Shown: positions 1 to 8,956, counted from the stretch's first letter. The stretch is DNA of 64,000 bases from Candidatus Tokpelaia sp. (GCF_008636115.1 NZ_QLZD01000013.1:109535-173534); one strand, 5' to 3'. Numbers and translations are program-made. The notes: generated from the sequence alone by a model not told the origin.

Positions 1-1786
1 CATGCAAGGCGCGGGCAATATTGACACTATCGGTCACATCAACAAAAGTCAGCATTGTTTGCCCTTGCGGCAGCGGCACAGACATATAATCAAAAATCCG
101 CCGCCCGGCTGTGCCGGCATAATGCACTTCTGTCCGGCCCTGGACAAAATCGCGCTTATCGGCAAAACCGGTAACATAAAGGGCAAGCTTTTGCCAAACC
201 GCATTGCTGGTATTATCCTCGCCGCTATTTGTTGTTGCCTGCTCCTGCTCCGGCATTTTTGCCGCATTTATCGCGCTTTTTGCCGTATTCCCCTGTTCGC
301 CTTCTGCGCTCCCCGCCTTTTCTCTTTCTGCCCCTGTCGGGGCTGCGCCCCTCCCCGCCTCTTGACCCCTTGTCCCTGTCGCGCGTTCCGCGCTCCTCGC
401 CTCTTGATCCCTTGTCCCTGTCGCGCGTTCCGCGCTCCTCGCCTCTTGTTGTTGCCGGCAAAAGCTTTTTATTTTTTCAATATGTGTACCTTCTATCGCC
501 AGATTGGCAGGCAAATGCCATAATCCGGCAAAGGCCGGATTGGCAAGGCGCAGCCGCCCGTCAGAGCCAAAGACAGCCACGCCTTCAGATAAATTATCCA
601 AAACTTCGCCCTGCATGCGGATAAGCGTATTATAACGCGCCTGCAGCGCCAGTTTTTCGGTTAAATCATCAAACAGCCAGGTAACACCGCCTTGGGGGTG
701 CGGATTGGCAACAACGCGCAAAGTGCGGCCGTCAGGCAAATTCCAGATATAATGTTGCGGGTTGAGTGAGCGATAGGCTTCAAACAGGTCTTCTTTCCAT
801 TGTCGCCAATCGGGCCGTTCATTTAAAATGCCTTTTTCACGCAGGCGATCCAGCAGCAAAGTATGGCTTGGCCGGCTTTCCAGAAAGCGGTTTTCCAGCG
901 GCCAGAGAGCGGCAAAGGCTGAGTTGAAAAATTCCAGTTTTTGCGCCGGATCAAAAATAGCGACAGAAGTAGAGAGCCGATCAAATGTTTCGGCATAGCC
1001 TTGTTTTATCCGTTTGGCCTCATCTCGCAGATGCAGTTTTTCGGTTATATCTTCCGCTATGCCCAAAAAGCTTTGGCTCTGCGCTTCATAAAGGCTGTGA
1101 CAGGCAAAAATATGCCGGTTACCTTGCAGGATAATATTGGTTTTGCCGCTATAATCGCGCTTTTGCTGCCGCGCTTCGGCTAAAGCCTGGCGCAAAGCGG
1201 GCGAAAACAGTGTTTCTATATCCGGCAAAGCGTGCTGCTCTGTTTTTGTCATTGTTGCGCCTGGCTGTTCTGCCGCGATTTGCCCTTGGCTGATAGCCTG
1301 ACAGGCCTGATTGGCAAAGCGGATTACCCCCTCTTTATCACGCAGCCACAGGGGAAATATTATTTTATCCAGAGCGGCGGGCAGGCCGTAATCTGCCTGG
1401 CCGGCTGTTGCCGCGGCATTATCTGCCCGGTTTTTTTGTGCCGAAGCTACTATATAATCTTGATAATGCTCGCTTCTCTGACGCAATATTTTTACCTTGC
1501 CGGCCAGAATTTTATTGCGCCGCAGCAGGATAGTTGCCGCCGCGGCCAGGGCAGCCGTCAGCCCGGCAAAACAGGCAAAAGCAGGAAAATTATTATCTGC
1601 CAAAACAACGGATACCATGCCGGCAGAGCCTGCTGCCGGCAGCAGCGTTTTTGCCGCCAGCCCCAGCCCGGTAAAGGCAGCAAAAGCGCAAAAAAGCCGC
1701 ACGAGCCGGCTGCAAATGCCGGCTTTATCGGGAAAGAGCATGGAGCTGCCTGGGGGAGAACCGGTTGCTTGCAAAGGGGAAGCCAT
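1..1786 (-). CDS. divL: DivL-type PAS-domain histidine kinase homologue, 5' part (runs off the left edge)
   Basis: About 595 codons are visible; the 3' end, where the kinase domain would lie, is outside the window. The ATG at 1786 is followed by two hydrophobic segments (about residues 25-45 and 65-85) and then PAS regions. Reading the minus strand gives stretches typical of rhizobial DivL: LSTSVAIFDPAQKLEFFNSA, LPDGRTLRVVANPHPQGGVT and LTFVDVTDSVNIARAL. DivL is a PAS-rich atypical kinase acting on the DivK/CckA cell-cycle pathway at the cell pole (family knowledge). Residues about 447-502 are an in-frame insertion of four 14-residue repeats (first unit EARSAERATGTRDQ) encoded by a 42-bp DNA repeat that also occurs between dnaK and dnaJ. 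The insertion sits in a linker between two PAS-like parts, so the frame stays open. Product identity is confident; whether the kinase end is intact cannot be seen. Confidence 0.85.
   Translation of the reverse strand, partial: MASPLQATGSPPGSSMLFPDKAGICSRLVRLFCAFAAFTGLGLAAKTLLPAAGSAGMVSVVLADNNFPAFACFAGLTAALAAAATILLRRNKILAGKVKILRQRSEHYQDYIVASAQKNRADNAAATAGQADYGLPAALDKIIFPLWLRDKEGVIRFANQACQAISQGQIAAEQPGATMTKTEQHALPDIETLFSPALRQALAEARQQKRDYSGKTNIILQGNRHIFACHSLYEAQSQSFLGIAEDITEKLHLRDEAKRIKQGYAETFDRLSTSVAIFDPAQKLEFFNSAFAALWPLENRFLESRPSHTLLLDRLREKGILNERPDWRQWKEDLFEAYRSLNPQHYIWNLPDGRTLRVVANPHPQGGVTWLFDDLTEKLALQARYNTLIRMQGEVLDNLSEGVAVFGSDGRLRLANPAFAGLWHLPANLAIEGTHIEKIKSFCRQQQEARSAERATGTRDQEARSAERATGTRGQEAGRGAAPTGAEREKAGSAEGEQGNTAKSAINAAKMPEQEQATTNSGEDNTSNAVWQKLALYVTGFADKRDFVQGRTEVHYAGTAGRRIFDYMSVPLPQGQTMLTFVDVTDSVNIARALH
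280..447 (-). repeat. 42-bp palindromic-core repeat, four units, in frame inside divL
   Basis: Units read on the minus strand: 447-406, 405-364, 363-322 and a degenerate fourth, 321-280. Units 1 and 2 carry the core GCGCGGAACGCGC (type B); unit 3 carries GGGGCGCAGCCCC (type A). Unit length is exactly 14 codons, so the divL frame is kept. The same family lies at 15220-15429 and from 63929 to the window end. Confidence 0.92.
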
Positions 1787-2363
1787 AGATTATATCAGTC
1801 TTGTTAATAACGGATTTGGGAGCAGGCGGCAAAGGTGCGAGAGAATTTTGCCATTAAGAGGACAGGCATAAAGCTTGCCGGCGGGGAAGGCAAGGCGGAA
1901 CGCACCTGAATTCCGCCATTGTTACTGTTGCAAGGTTACATTTAGGTTAAAGCAGCCAGGAGGCAAACAGCAGCATGAACAGGGGAATTTTGCCATATTT
2001 CCACTTTTAGCCCATGTTGTGAACAGCTTGGGCACGCTTGCTTGCTTTTCGCTGCTTTTATTGCCCGGGGGCAAGCAAAATTTTTATTGACCAAAAATGC
2101 TTTTATGTCCTAAATACAGGACATGATTTGCTGTTTATCTATTTGGGAGCCGGTTAAATGTCTGCAAAAGCTTTTGAAAAAGGTTTTTTTTGACGGTTTC
2201 TTTTCTTCCTGTTATCTCATTATAAATAATGAGAAAAAAGAGCGTAAAACAGTAAAATCCGAAGCCTGGCGGGTGCCTGATTTGCCCGATGTCGGCCTGA
2301 CCGCTGCCTGGGCGGAGGCGGGTGTCTTGTTTGCAGAAAATATGACAAAAGCGGGGGAGGAAT
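1787..2363. other. Intergenic region upstream of divL and the DUF2335 remnant; no gene recognised
   Basis: Short open frames here show no family resemblance. The only clear structure is the inverted repeat at 2105-2124. The two flanking genes diverge, so promoters for both are expected in this stretch; none could be assigned firmly. Confidence 0.5.
2105..2124. promoter_or_regulatory. Operator-like inverted repeat
   Basis: Perfect 7-bp inverted repeat ATGTCCT-AAATAC-AGGACAT in an AT-rich stretch about 240 bp before the DUF2335 remnant. It looks like a dimeric repressor site, but no regulator is encoded nearby and its role is inferred from shape only. Confidence 0.3.
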
Positions 2364-2930
2364 ATGCTGCAACAGAGCGAGGCAAAAGACAGCGAGAAAT
2401 CACCGGAACCAAAGAGACAGGCTGAAGAAACGCAGCCTGTCTCTTTGGCATATAAATTGCCGGAAGAATTTGAAAAAGCACTGCTTAACCTGCCGGAAGC
2501 AGAGAAAGAGCAGCTTATTGTTGCAACGATGCGGGCAGAGCAATTTCAAGGCCCTTTTCCGCACCCGCAACGTGCGGCGGAATATGAAAAAATCTGCCCG
2601 GGATTTTTTGCGCGCTTTTGGCAATGGCAGAAAGGCGCGGGCGGCTAATATTGAAATTGTCGGGCAAAAGCTTGAAAATGAGCGGCTTGCTATTGTGCAT
2701 AAAATCTTGAGATTGAAGCGCAAATGCAGCACGATAAGCAAGATAGCGAAGACACAAAACGCGGGCAGTATTCAGGTTTTTCCGTTCTTGCTGCCTTGAT
2801 TGCGGCTGCGGTTTTTTTAGCCTTGGCAAAGCATGAGACTACAGCCTGTGTCCTTTTTGGCGTTGCTGTTTTTGCCGTTATTGGCAAAGTTTTTGCCACA
2901 AAATTCTCCCACGCCGGCACAAACCGCTAA
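2364..2930 (+). pseudogene. Decayed DUF2335 (predicted membrane protein) gene
   Basis: A good ribosome site (GGAGG) precedes the ATG at 2364. The first frame gives about 94 residues ending in the DUF2335 signature region (QFQGPFPHPQRAAEYEKICP) and then stops at 2648. The family continues in another frame from about 2640 (ANIEIVGQKLENERLAIVHK). It then returns to the first frame from about 2724, giving the two hydrophobic segments (RGQYSGFSVLAALIAAAVFL and FGVAVFAVIGKVF). At least two indels therefore separate the N-terminal, linker and membrane parts. DUF2335 proteins are small inner-membrane proteins of unknown function. I call it a pseudogene; two adjacent expressed fragments is the less likely alternative. 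Confidence 0.65.
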
Positions 2931-3143
2931 TCTTATTGAAAAGCCGGAGAAAATAAGAAAAAAGCGGCAAAACCGCGCGCTTGGCTATGCTGCTATTTAA
3001 TAAAACGCGCCCGAAAACCTGATTTTCAGGTGTGTTGCGGGGAGGGGTGAAATTTTACAGGCGCCTGCACACCACCCTTATGCCCCGGCTCAGGCGGTTG
3101 TGATTTAACGCATGAGCCGAAGCGGGTATCAACACAAATTGCC

Positions 3144-4196
3144 TTATGCCCCGGCCATATCCATGACAAAGCGATATTTGACATCGCTTTTCAGCATGCG
3201 CTCATAGGCTTCGTCAATTCCGTCCGGTTTTATCATCTCAATATTGGCGGTAATATTGTGCCGACCGCAGAAATCCAGCATTTCCTGGGTTTCGGCAATG
3301 CCGCCAATAACCGAGCCGGCCACGGAACGGCGCCGCATAATCAGGGTGAAGACATGGAAAGCCAGCGGGTCGGAAGGCGCGCCCACTTGCACTAATGTGC
3401 CGTCCAGTCTCAATAATTGCAGGTAGGAATCCAGATCATGTTTGGCCGCTACCGTGTCAATAATCAAATCCAGTGTGCCGGCGGCTTTTTGCATTTCCGC
3501 CGCATCTTTGGAAATAATCACATGTTTGGCGCCCAGTTTTTGCGCGTCCGGCTTTTTGTTGAGCGAGGTAGTGATCATACTGACATCGGCGCCCATGGCC
3601 GCTGCCAGTTTTACCGCCATATGACCCAGACCGCCCAGGCCGACAACCCCCACTTTTTTGCCCGGCCCGGCCCCCCAATGGCGCAAAGGCGAATAAGTGG
3701 TAATGCCGGCGCAGAGCAGCGGCGCAGCGGCGGCCATATCCAGATTTTCAGGAATATGCAGGACAAAATCCTCATTAACGACAATGCGTTTGGAATAACC
3801 GCCGAAAGTATAGCGCTTCGGCCCGGTTTCCGGATCGGGATCATTATATGTTCCGGTCATGCCTTTGAGGCAATAATTTTCCAGCCCGCGGCGGCAATTT
3901 TCACATTCGCGGCAGGAATTGACCATGCAGCCGACACCAACCCGGTCGCCAACCCGGAATTTGCTCACTTTGGCACCGGTGCGCACCACTTTACCGACAA
4001 TTTCATGCCCGGGAATACAGGGGTAAAGCGTGCCGCCGACCCATTCATTGCGCGCCGTATGCAGATCGGAATGGCAAATGCCGCAATATAAAATTTCAAT
4101 ATCAACATCATGCGGCAGCGGATCACGCCGCTCAAAACTGTAAGGCTTGAATTTATCTGTAGCTGAATCAACAGCAAAACCCTGACATGTAAACAT
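3144..4196 (-). CDS. Zinc-dependent NAD(P) alcohol dehydrogenase, YahK/CAD-like
   Basis: 350 residues, normal length for the cinnamyl-alcohol-dehydrogenase-like branch of medium-chain dehydrogenases, which interconvert aldehydes and alcohols in the cytosol. Catalytic zinc ligands are visible: Cys41 (in CGICHSD), His64-Glu65 (PGHE) and Cys162. A structural-zinc lobe follows with Cys95, Cys98, Cys101 and Cys109 in the classic C-x2-C-x2-C-x7-C spacing. The Rossmann motif GLGGLG is at 186-191. The start ATG at 4196 has an AAAGGG ribosome site upstream. It stands alone, convergent with nothing and separated from the OlsB-like gene by about 280 bp, so it probably has its own promoter. Physiological substrate cannot be told from sequence. 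Confidence 0.9.
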   Translation of the reverse strand: MFTCQGFAVDSATDKFKPYSFERRDPLPHDVDIEILYCGICHSDLHTARNEWVGGTLYPCIPGHEIVGKVVRTGAKVSKFRVGDRVGVGCMVNSCRECENCRRGLENYCLKGMTGTYNDPDPETGPKRYTFGGYSKRIVVNEDFVLHIPENLDMAAAAPLLCAGITTYSPLRHWGAGPGKKVGVVGLGGLGHMAVKLAAAMGADVSMITTSLNKKPDAQKLGAKHVIISKDAAEMQKAAGTLDLIIDTVAAKHDLDSYLQLLRLDGTLVQVGAPSDPLAFHVFTLIMRRRSVAGSVIGGIAETQEMLDFCGRHNITANIEMIKPDGIDEAYERMLKSDVKYRFVMDMAGA

Positions 4197-4475
4197 GCGA
4201 AAACCCTTTATCTTTATAAAACACGCTCCTTGTATCCGGCAAAAACAGAAACACTACCGGCGAAAGCTGTTTTGCCCCCAGGCGCGGGTGCTATACTATC
4301 AAAAACATTATGGCTTTATCGTGACCGGGTACAGGCCGTATTATATTAAAAACGACAAAAAGGCGGGAAAATCGGGCTGGCAATCAGACTGTAACCAACC
4401 CCCAAACAGCCGGACGCAAAACCTTGTGAGCCGTTTGAGGGGTATGGGGGGTGAGAAGCGCAGCTTAAAGGCCGG

Positions 4476-5444
4476 TCAGGCTTTTGACCTGGTTTCGGCG
4501 CTGAGAATAGCTGCTGCTTCTGCTTTGCCGGCCTTGCCGGTGAGACTGTTTATCTCTGCCGGCCGGCTTAACGGCATTAACAAAAACACATTCATGGCGC
4601 CGGCACCCTGATTATAGCTTTTATCCACGGTCACGCGGTTCCCGGCTTTGGCGCCCAGACGCAGGCAATAACGCAAAAGCGGCGGCATAAAATGGCGGTT
4701 TTTCCCCGGCGGCACAGCTTCGGCCGGCATAATATCCATAGAGACGCTTTTAGCGCTGTCACAGGCAGGCGCAAAACTCTTTTTCACCTGATAATGGTGG
4801 TAGAGATAAGAAAACTCACGTGCATAAGCGGCGGGATATTTGCCCGCAAATGAAAATTGCCCAAAAATATAATCAATCTGCTTTTGCTGGCAATAATCGG
4901 CCACGGCGCGCAGCAATAAGGTTTTGGCGCGCGGCGTTTTGCGTTTATCGGCTATATGGAACAGGGCAATTTCCAGAAAATTTTTACCCTGATGAGTTTT
5001 GACAATATTGTCTGCCGCAAAACGCAGCACCGGCACAGGTCTGGCCGCTGTTTTGTCGCCGGTGCGGGTAATAATGGCTGCCGCCGCCCCGCTGTTTATG
5101 GCCGGTTTTTGCCCCCCTTTATTATGGACAATGCAAAAGCCGAAAACCGCAATATTGCTTGCCTGCTGCTCGCGGCAAAGAAAAAAGACCAGGCTGTCCG
5201 GGCGCAAATAAAGGCGCTGCGTTTCATTTAACAGCGGGCCTGCCTCAGCCGCGCCGATAATATGAACCGTAAAATCCGTATCACACCCGCTTGCTGTTGC
5301 CGCTGTTTTTGCTTTTGATACGCAGCGTAAGGCGGCTGCCTGTTGCCCGGCAATATGAGGCTGCTGTGCCTTGTCAGAGCCTTGCTGCCGTATTTGAGCC
5401 TGAGCGCCTTTACCGGACGGGGAGGGGGGAGTCTGCCGTGTCAT
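4476..5444 (-). CDS. olsB: GNAT-fold N-acyltransferase, OlsB-like
   Basis: 322 residues. The second half matches the OlsB/COG3176 acyltransferase pattern: FLEIALFHIADKRKT, then YIFGQFSFAGKYP, YLYHHY, PPLLRYCLRLGAKAG and a final strand ending NVFLLMP. OlsB acylates ornithine with 3-hydroxyacyl-ACP, the first step of ornithine-lipid synthesis at the inner membrane (family knowledge). The first 80 residues and a stretch near 130 are low-complexity and look like a private extension. The canonical GR(S/A)CVH motif is degenerate here (ALFHIADK), so catalytic competence or substrate may differ. It lies downstream of lspA on the same strand, an arrangement I recall from related rhizobia, which supports the call. 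Other COG3176 acyltransferases are the alternative. Confidence 0.65.
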   Translation of the reverse strand: MTRQTPPSPSGKGAQAQIRQQGSDKAQQPHIAGQQAAALRCVSKAKTAATASGCDTDFTVHIIGAAEAGPLLNETQRLYLRPDSLVFFLCREQQASNIAVFGFCIVHNKGGQKPAINSGAAAAIITRTGDKTAARPVPVLRFAADNIVKTHQGKNFLEIALFHIADKRKTPRAKTLLLRAVADYCQQKQIDYIFGQFSFAGKYPAAYAREFSYLYHHYQVKKSFAPACDSAKSVSMDIMPAEAVPPGKNRHFMPPLLRYCLRLGAKAGNRVTVDKSYNQGAGAMNVFLLMPLSRPAEINSLTGKAGKAEAAAILSAETRSKA

Positions 5445-5596
5445 CTGCTTTGCCGCTTGCCTTGATTGAACTTCTATTTAGTCCGCAAAAATAAAGTAAC
5501 GGCATAAGTTTAAAAAACAATGACCAAATATTCTAATATATTTCAAATTACATTATAAATAATATTATAGTTAACTAAAGGTAATATTTAAGTATT
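5445..5596. promoter_or_regulatory. AT-rich spacer, probable promoter region of the OlsB-like gene
   Basis: The stretch 5500-5600 is much richer in A+T than its surroundings, with TATAAT-like words on the minus strand (for example TATAATATTATTTATAAT). It separates lspA from the acyltransferase, so the latter is likely transcribed independently. Confidence 0.35.
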
Positions 5597-6088
5597 TTAC
5601 GATTTATTTTTGGCGTTTTTCCAGAAATCTGCTTTTAAAAACTCGTTGAGGAAAATAAAAAATGCCCCAAAAGTGATAAAACTGTCGGCCAGGTTAAAAA
5701 CAGCAAAAGACCAGTTGCCAAGGTGAAACAGGATAAAATCCGCCACATAATGCAGCCTTATTCTATCCAGCAAATTGCCCAGCGCGCCGCCAATAATCAG
5801 CAAATAGCCGAAACAGGCCAGCCTGTCGCGCCCGTTTTGCCGCCAGAACAGATAAAAAATAAAGAGAATAATGGCAAAAATCAGTATAATCAGGCCAATA
5901 TCGCTAAAAGAAGACAGCATGGAAAAAGCAATGCCGGTATTGCGGGTGCGATAAAAAGATAAAAACGGCAAAAGCGGCCATTCCTGCCCCTCAGCCATAT
6001 TATGCGCAATCCAGTATTTGCTGAATTGATCCAGCGCCACAAAAAGCATAATCCAGCAGAAAGCATAAAGGGCATGGCGGCAGCGCAC
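5597..6088 (-). CDS. lspA: Lipoprotein signal peptidase II
   Basis: 163 residues when started at the GTG at 6088, which has AAAGGAG seven bases upstream; this is better than the in-frame TTG two codons earlier. LspA is an inner-membrane aspartyl protease that cleaves the signal peptide of diacylated prolipoproteins. Four hydrophobic segments are visible and both catalytic aspartates are present: Asp108 in GNLLDR and Asp135 in FNLADS. Length is normal. It sits in a minus-strand run with the TrmH-type methyltransferase upstream (34 bp away) and the OlsB-like gene downstream. At least one lipoprotein substrate is encoded in the window (36499-36975). Confidence 0.95.
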   Translation of the reverse strand: MRCRHALYAFCWIMLFVALDQFSKYWIAHNMAEGQEWPLLPFLSFYRTRNTGIAFSMLSSFSDIGLIILIFAIILFIFYLFWRQNGRDRLACFGYLLIIGGALGNLLDRIRLHYVADFILFHLGNWSFAVFNLADSFITFGAFFIFLNEFLKADFWKNAKNKS

Positions 6089-6121
6089 AGGCAAACTCCT
6101 TTAATCCGAAATCTCATTATA

Positions 6122-7123
6122 TCAGAATGTAAGGCGGTTTCGGCAAATTTCATAGAGCATAATGCCGGTTGAAACCGCCAGATTAAGCGAATCGGCCCGC
6201 CCGGTTTGCGGAATACGCGCCAGAGCGGAGCAGGCTTGCACCAGGCTGTCGGCCAGGCCTTGCTGCTCATTGCCCATTATCAGCATAATATCCTTGCCGT
6301 CTTCAAAATAGGGGAGCATTCGATAATCTGCTCCGCCATGCAAATATGTGCCGATAATCTGCCCGGCAAAATTATGTATTTTTTGCAGGAATTGCGGCAG
6401 CGACAGCCGGCACAGCGGCACAGCGAAAATAGAGCCCATAGTGGCGCGCACAGCCTCCAGCGCAAAGGGGGAAGCAGTGTCGCCCACCAGCACCAGCCCG
6501 CTTACCCCTGCCGCATCGGCCGTACGGATAATTGTGCCCAGATTGCCGGGGTCGCGCACCCTGTCCAGCGCCAGAAACAGCCGGGGCCAAACAGTTTTGG
6601 CGGCGTTTTTGTTACCAGGCGGGGCGGGGCGGCTTTCAGCATAAGCGCGCGGCGCCCGACCTTGCAGAACTTGCTCCAGCCCATACCATTGCTGTTCAAA
6701 CACGCCGATAATATTTTGCGCATTATCACGATGGGTAATGGCAGCCATAATTTTGGCATTGGCCTTAATCACCAAAGCGCCGGCACTAAAGCTGCGCGCT
6801 GCCGCCTGCTCGGCCAGATTGCCGCTCTCATTCCCCTCAGCATAAACCAGATAACGGATTTTATGGCCAAGCTCCAGCCCTTCCAGCACCAGTTTCAACC
6901 CCTCGGCGATAAATAATCTTTCGCGCTCGCGGTGTTTTTTCAGCGCCAAAGCGCGCAAATCCTTGATAATCGGATTAGCAAGGCTGGTAATGGTTTTTAC
7001 CGTTCCTGCTGCCGGATTTCCCGCTTTTGCCGGTCTGTCGGAAAAACTGTAATTATTTGGCGGCGCGGCAAAAGCGGTGCCTGCTGCTTCCTGTTCGACC
7101 TTGCCTGTTACAGTTTTTACCAT
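6122..7123 (-). CDS. TrmH/SpoU-family RNA 2'-O-methyltransferase
   Basis: 333 residues. An N-terminal substrate-binding domain (about 50-130; starts ITSLANPIIKDLRAL and includes the RERERLFIAEG pattern) is followed by the SPOUT catalytic domain. The three SPOUT motifs are visible: RDPGNLGTIIRTADAAG, LIMGNEQQGL and DSLNLAVSTGIMLYE. The family transfers methyl from S-adenosylmethionine to a ribose 2'-OH in rRNA or tRNA via a trefoil-knot site. The domain layout is that of the RlmB/TsnR type, but the exact target nucleotide cannot be assigned. The first 45 residues are a poorly conserved extension. The gene lies between the RlmI-like methyltransferase and lspA, all minus strand and closely spaced, so co-transcription is likely. 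Confidence 0.88.
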   Translation of the reverse strand: MVKTVTGKVEQEAAGTAFAAPPNNYSFSDRPAKAGNPAAGTVKTITSLANPIIKDLRALALKKHRERERLFIAEGLKLVLEGLELGHKIRYLVYAEGNESGNLAEQAAARSFSAGALVIKANAKIMAAITHRDNAQNIIGVFEQQWYGLEQVLQGRAPRAYAESRPAPPGNKNAAKTVWPRLFLALDRVRDPGNLGTIIRTADAAGVSGLVLVGDTASPFALEAVRATMGSIFAVPLCRLSLPQFLQKIHNFAGQIIGTYLHGGADYRMLPYFEDGKDIMLIMGNEQQGLADSLVQACSALARIPQTGRADSLNLAVSTGIMLYEICRNRLTF

Positions 7124-7150
7124 AATTTGATTGTCACTTTGTCTGTTGCT

Positions 7151-8224
7151 TTATATTATATTGACCCAGCGGCTAAAAAGTGAGGTAGAAAGCACTCTAC
7201 CGGCTTTTTGGCGGCCGTCCGGCCGGTTTTCACCCTTGTCCGACAAGCCGGCTTCGCGCAAAATCAGCTCGCCGGATTCTACCCTGCCATTGCAGCCGCG
7301 AAAACTTTCCCGCATCAATGTGTGCAGTGCATAAAAAGAAGCGCGAATGGAATAAGCGGTTAAGATAACCGCCAGCGGCTGCGGCGATAATAAAGCGCGG
7401 GCGCGAGCCGTGAGTTCGGCAATATGGTCAAAAAACTGCCAGATCTCCCCTTTTGGGCCGCGGCCGTAAGCCGGCGGATCCAGCAGAATAATATCATAAA
7501 AACTGTTGCGTTTTTGTTCTCGCCGCATAAATTTTAGCGCATCTTCACATATCCAGCGAATGGGGGCATCAGCCATTTTGGCAAAAAGCTGGTTTTCCTG
7601 CGCCCAGCCAATGGCTTTGCGGGAAGCATCAATATGCACCACTTCTGCCCCGGCGCGCGCGGCAATAAGTGAGGCCAGCCCGGTATAGCCAAACAGGTTC
7701 AAAACACGCGGGCGCGGGCCTCCTTTAATTCCTGCCTGTTTTATCAACTGTTCCATAAACAGCCAATGCGCCTCCTGCTCAGGAAAAACGCCGACATGGC
7801 GAAAAGAAGTAAAACGGCCGAGAAAAGGCAGGCCCCGCCATTGCAGCGGCCAGGTTTCAGCCGGAATTGCGCCTTTGCCATAATGTTTTTCTGCTTGCGG
7901 AAACTGCCAGCGCCCCACCCCCTCTTCTTCCAGATTACCGGTAAATACGGCATCAGCCTGTGCCCATTCCCGCTCGGGCAAGGCCGGCGGCCATAAAGCC
8001 TGCCCTTCCGGGCGGATAATATGCAAAGCGCCGTAACGCTCCAGCTTTTTGCCAAAGCCGCTATCTATCAGAGCATAATCGCGTGTCGGCCGGGTTTCCA
8101 AAATCAGCGGCACAGTTTCAGACGGCAATTCTCCGGTAAAAGCGGGGAAGGCAAAAGGCACTTCCGGCATACTTGCCGGCGCCGCCGCCATGCGGCGCGG
8201 CAGATTTTTTTGCTTTTGGCGCAT
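7151..8224 (-). CDS. Class I SAM-dependent methyltransferase, RlmI/YccW-like
   Basis: 357 residues from the ATG at 8224 (a TTG two codons upstream is less likely). The SAM-binding motif I is clear (VLNLFGYTGLASLIAARAGA), followed by the acidic ribose-binding motif (VVHIDAS) and the motif IV segment ILLDPPAYGRG. This layout matches the RlmI/RlmL-type 23S rRNA methyltransferase branch found throughout Rhizobiales, usually annotated only as class I SAM-dependent methyltransferase. The N-terminal third lacks an obvious PUA domain, so the RlmI target (m5C) should not be assumed. It precedes the TrmH-type gene by 27 bp on the same strand, forming a probable RNA-modification pair. Confidence 0.82.
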   Translation of the reverse strand: MRQKQKNLPRRMAAAPASMPEVPFAFPAFTGELPSETVPLILETRPTRDYALIDSGFGKKLERYGALHIIRPEGQALWPPALPEREWAQADAVFTGNLEEEGVGRWQFPQAEKHYGKGAIPAETWPLQWRGLPFLGRFTSFRHVGVFPEQEAHWLFMEQLIKQAGIKGGPRPRVLNLFGYTGLASLIAARAGAEVVHIDASRKAIGWAQENQLFAKMADAPIRWICEDALKFMRREQKRNSFYDIILLDPPAYGRGPKGEIWQFFDHIAELTARARALLSPQPLAVILTAYSIRASFYALHTLMRESFRGCNGRVESGELILREAGLSDKGENRPDGRQKAGRVLSTSLFSRWVNII

Positions 8225-8280
8225 TCGCAACTTTCAGCTCAAAGCGGCAAAGATAAAATTACCCGGCAGCGGCCTTCAGC

Positions 8281-8628
8281 CTAAATAGTAATTTCGTCAC
8301 TATAATCTTTAACAGCATGCGGTTTTTTGGCCAGCACTTCCTGGTGCAGGCGGGCATTTTCCGCCTCCAGCCTGTGCCGGTTTTTTTGCACTCTGCATAA
8401 TTTGGGCAGCATGGCCAGACCGCCGGCGGCAAAACCCAGAAACAAAAACACAAACAGCCAGACAAAAAGCGGCGCGGTCAGGCTGTAACCTTCTTCTGCC
8501 CGGCCGGAAAAAAGAGAAAAAATGCCTAGATTGAGGGTTACAAAATGGCGATTGGCGATAATAAAAGCAACCATTATCACGGCCAGCGGGACAAGAATGA
8601 TAAAGGCGCATATTTTTTTTAAGGACAT
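8281..8628 (-). CDS. lapA: LapA-domain inner-membrane protein
   Basis: 115 residues from the ATG at 8628, just downstream of ihfB. Two hydrophobic helices (about 6-25 and 50-75) flank the short conserved ANRHFVTLNLGIFS segment, then a basic/coiled-coil cytoplasmic tail (about 76-105). This is the DUF1049/LapA family, implicated in LPS assembly control in enterobacteria; its role in Rhizobiales is not established. ihfB-lapA is the usual rhizobial order and is normally followed by trpF-trpB-trpA. Here lapA is followed instead by the RlmI-like methyltransferase, so the trp genes have been lost or moved. Confidence 0.85.
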   Translation of the reverse strand: MSLKKICAFIILVPLAVIMVAFIIANRHFVTLNLGIFSLFSGRAEEGYSLTAPLFVWLFVFLFLGFAAGGLAMLPKLCRVQKNRHRLEAENARLHQEVLAKKPHAVKDYSDEITI

Positions 8629-8647
8629 GATTGAGCCTGTGACGAAA

Positions 8648-8956
8648 TTATTTTTTGCGGCTTTCACCGGGTTCGGCTTCCGGGTTAAGCCGGTCATAGA
8701 GATTTTTGCCGATTTTAAAAAACGGCACCCATTTTTCCTCCACCGGCACGGGGGTGTTTTTCCGCGGATTACGCGCCAGCCGCGCCGGCCGGTTTTTGAC
8801 TGAGAAAGCACCGAAACCGCGTAATTCCACCCTTTTGCCTTCAGCCAGAGCGGCGGATATTTCATCAAGCACAGTTTTGACAATATGCCCGGCATCGCGT
8901 TGAAACAAATGCGGATTGCGATTGGCAATATTTTGCACAAGTTCTGATTTTATCAC
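8648..8956 (-). CDS. ihfB: Integration host factor, beta subunit
   Basis: 102 residues. I chose the GTG at 8956 because GGAGG lies five bases upstream and the protein then begins [17 protein letters not shown], exactly like other IHF-beta proteins. The HU/IHF fold is complete, with the DNA-intercalating arm [20 protein letters not shown] (about 63-82). IHF binds and sharply bends specific sites as a heterodimer with IhfA (not in this window) and acts in replication, recombination and transcription. lapA follows after 19 bp on the same strand. The C-terminal tail [10 protein letters not shown] is slightly longer than in E. coli, as is common in alphaproteobacteria. Confidence 0.95.
   Translation of the reverse strand: MIKSELVQNIANRNPHLFQRDAGHIVKTVLDEISAALAEGKRVELRGFGAFSVKNRPARLARNPRKNTPVPVEEKWVPFFKIGKNLYDRLNPEAEPGESRKK

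Noticed and set aside
2..624. Plus-strand frames with CPCRAFRAPRLL-type repeats
   Set aside because: These are the opposite strand of the divL repeat insertion; the divL frame on the minus strand is supported by homology.
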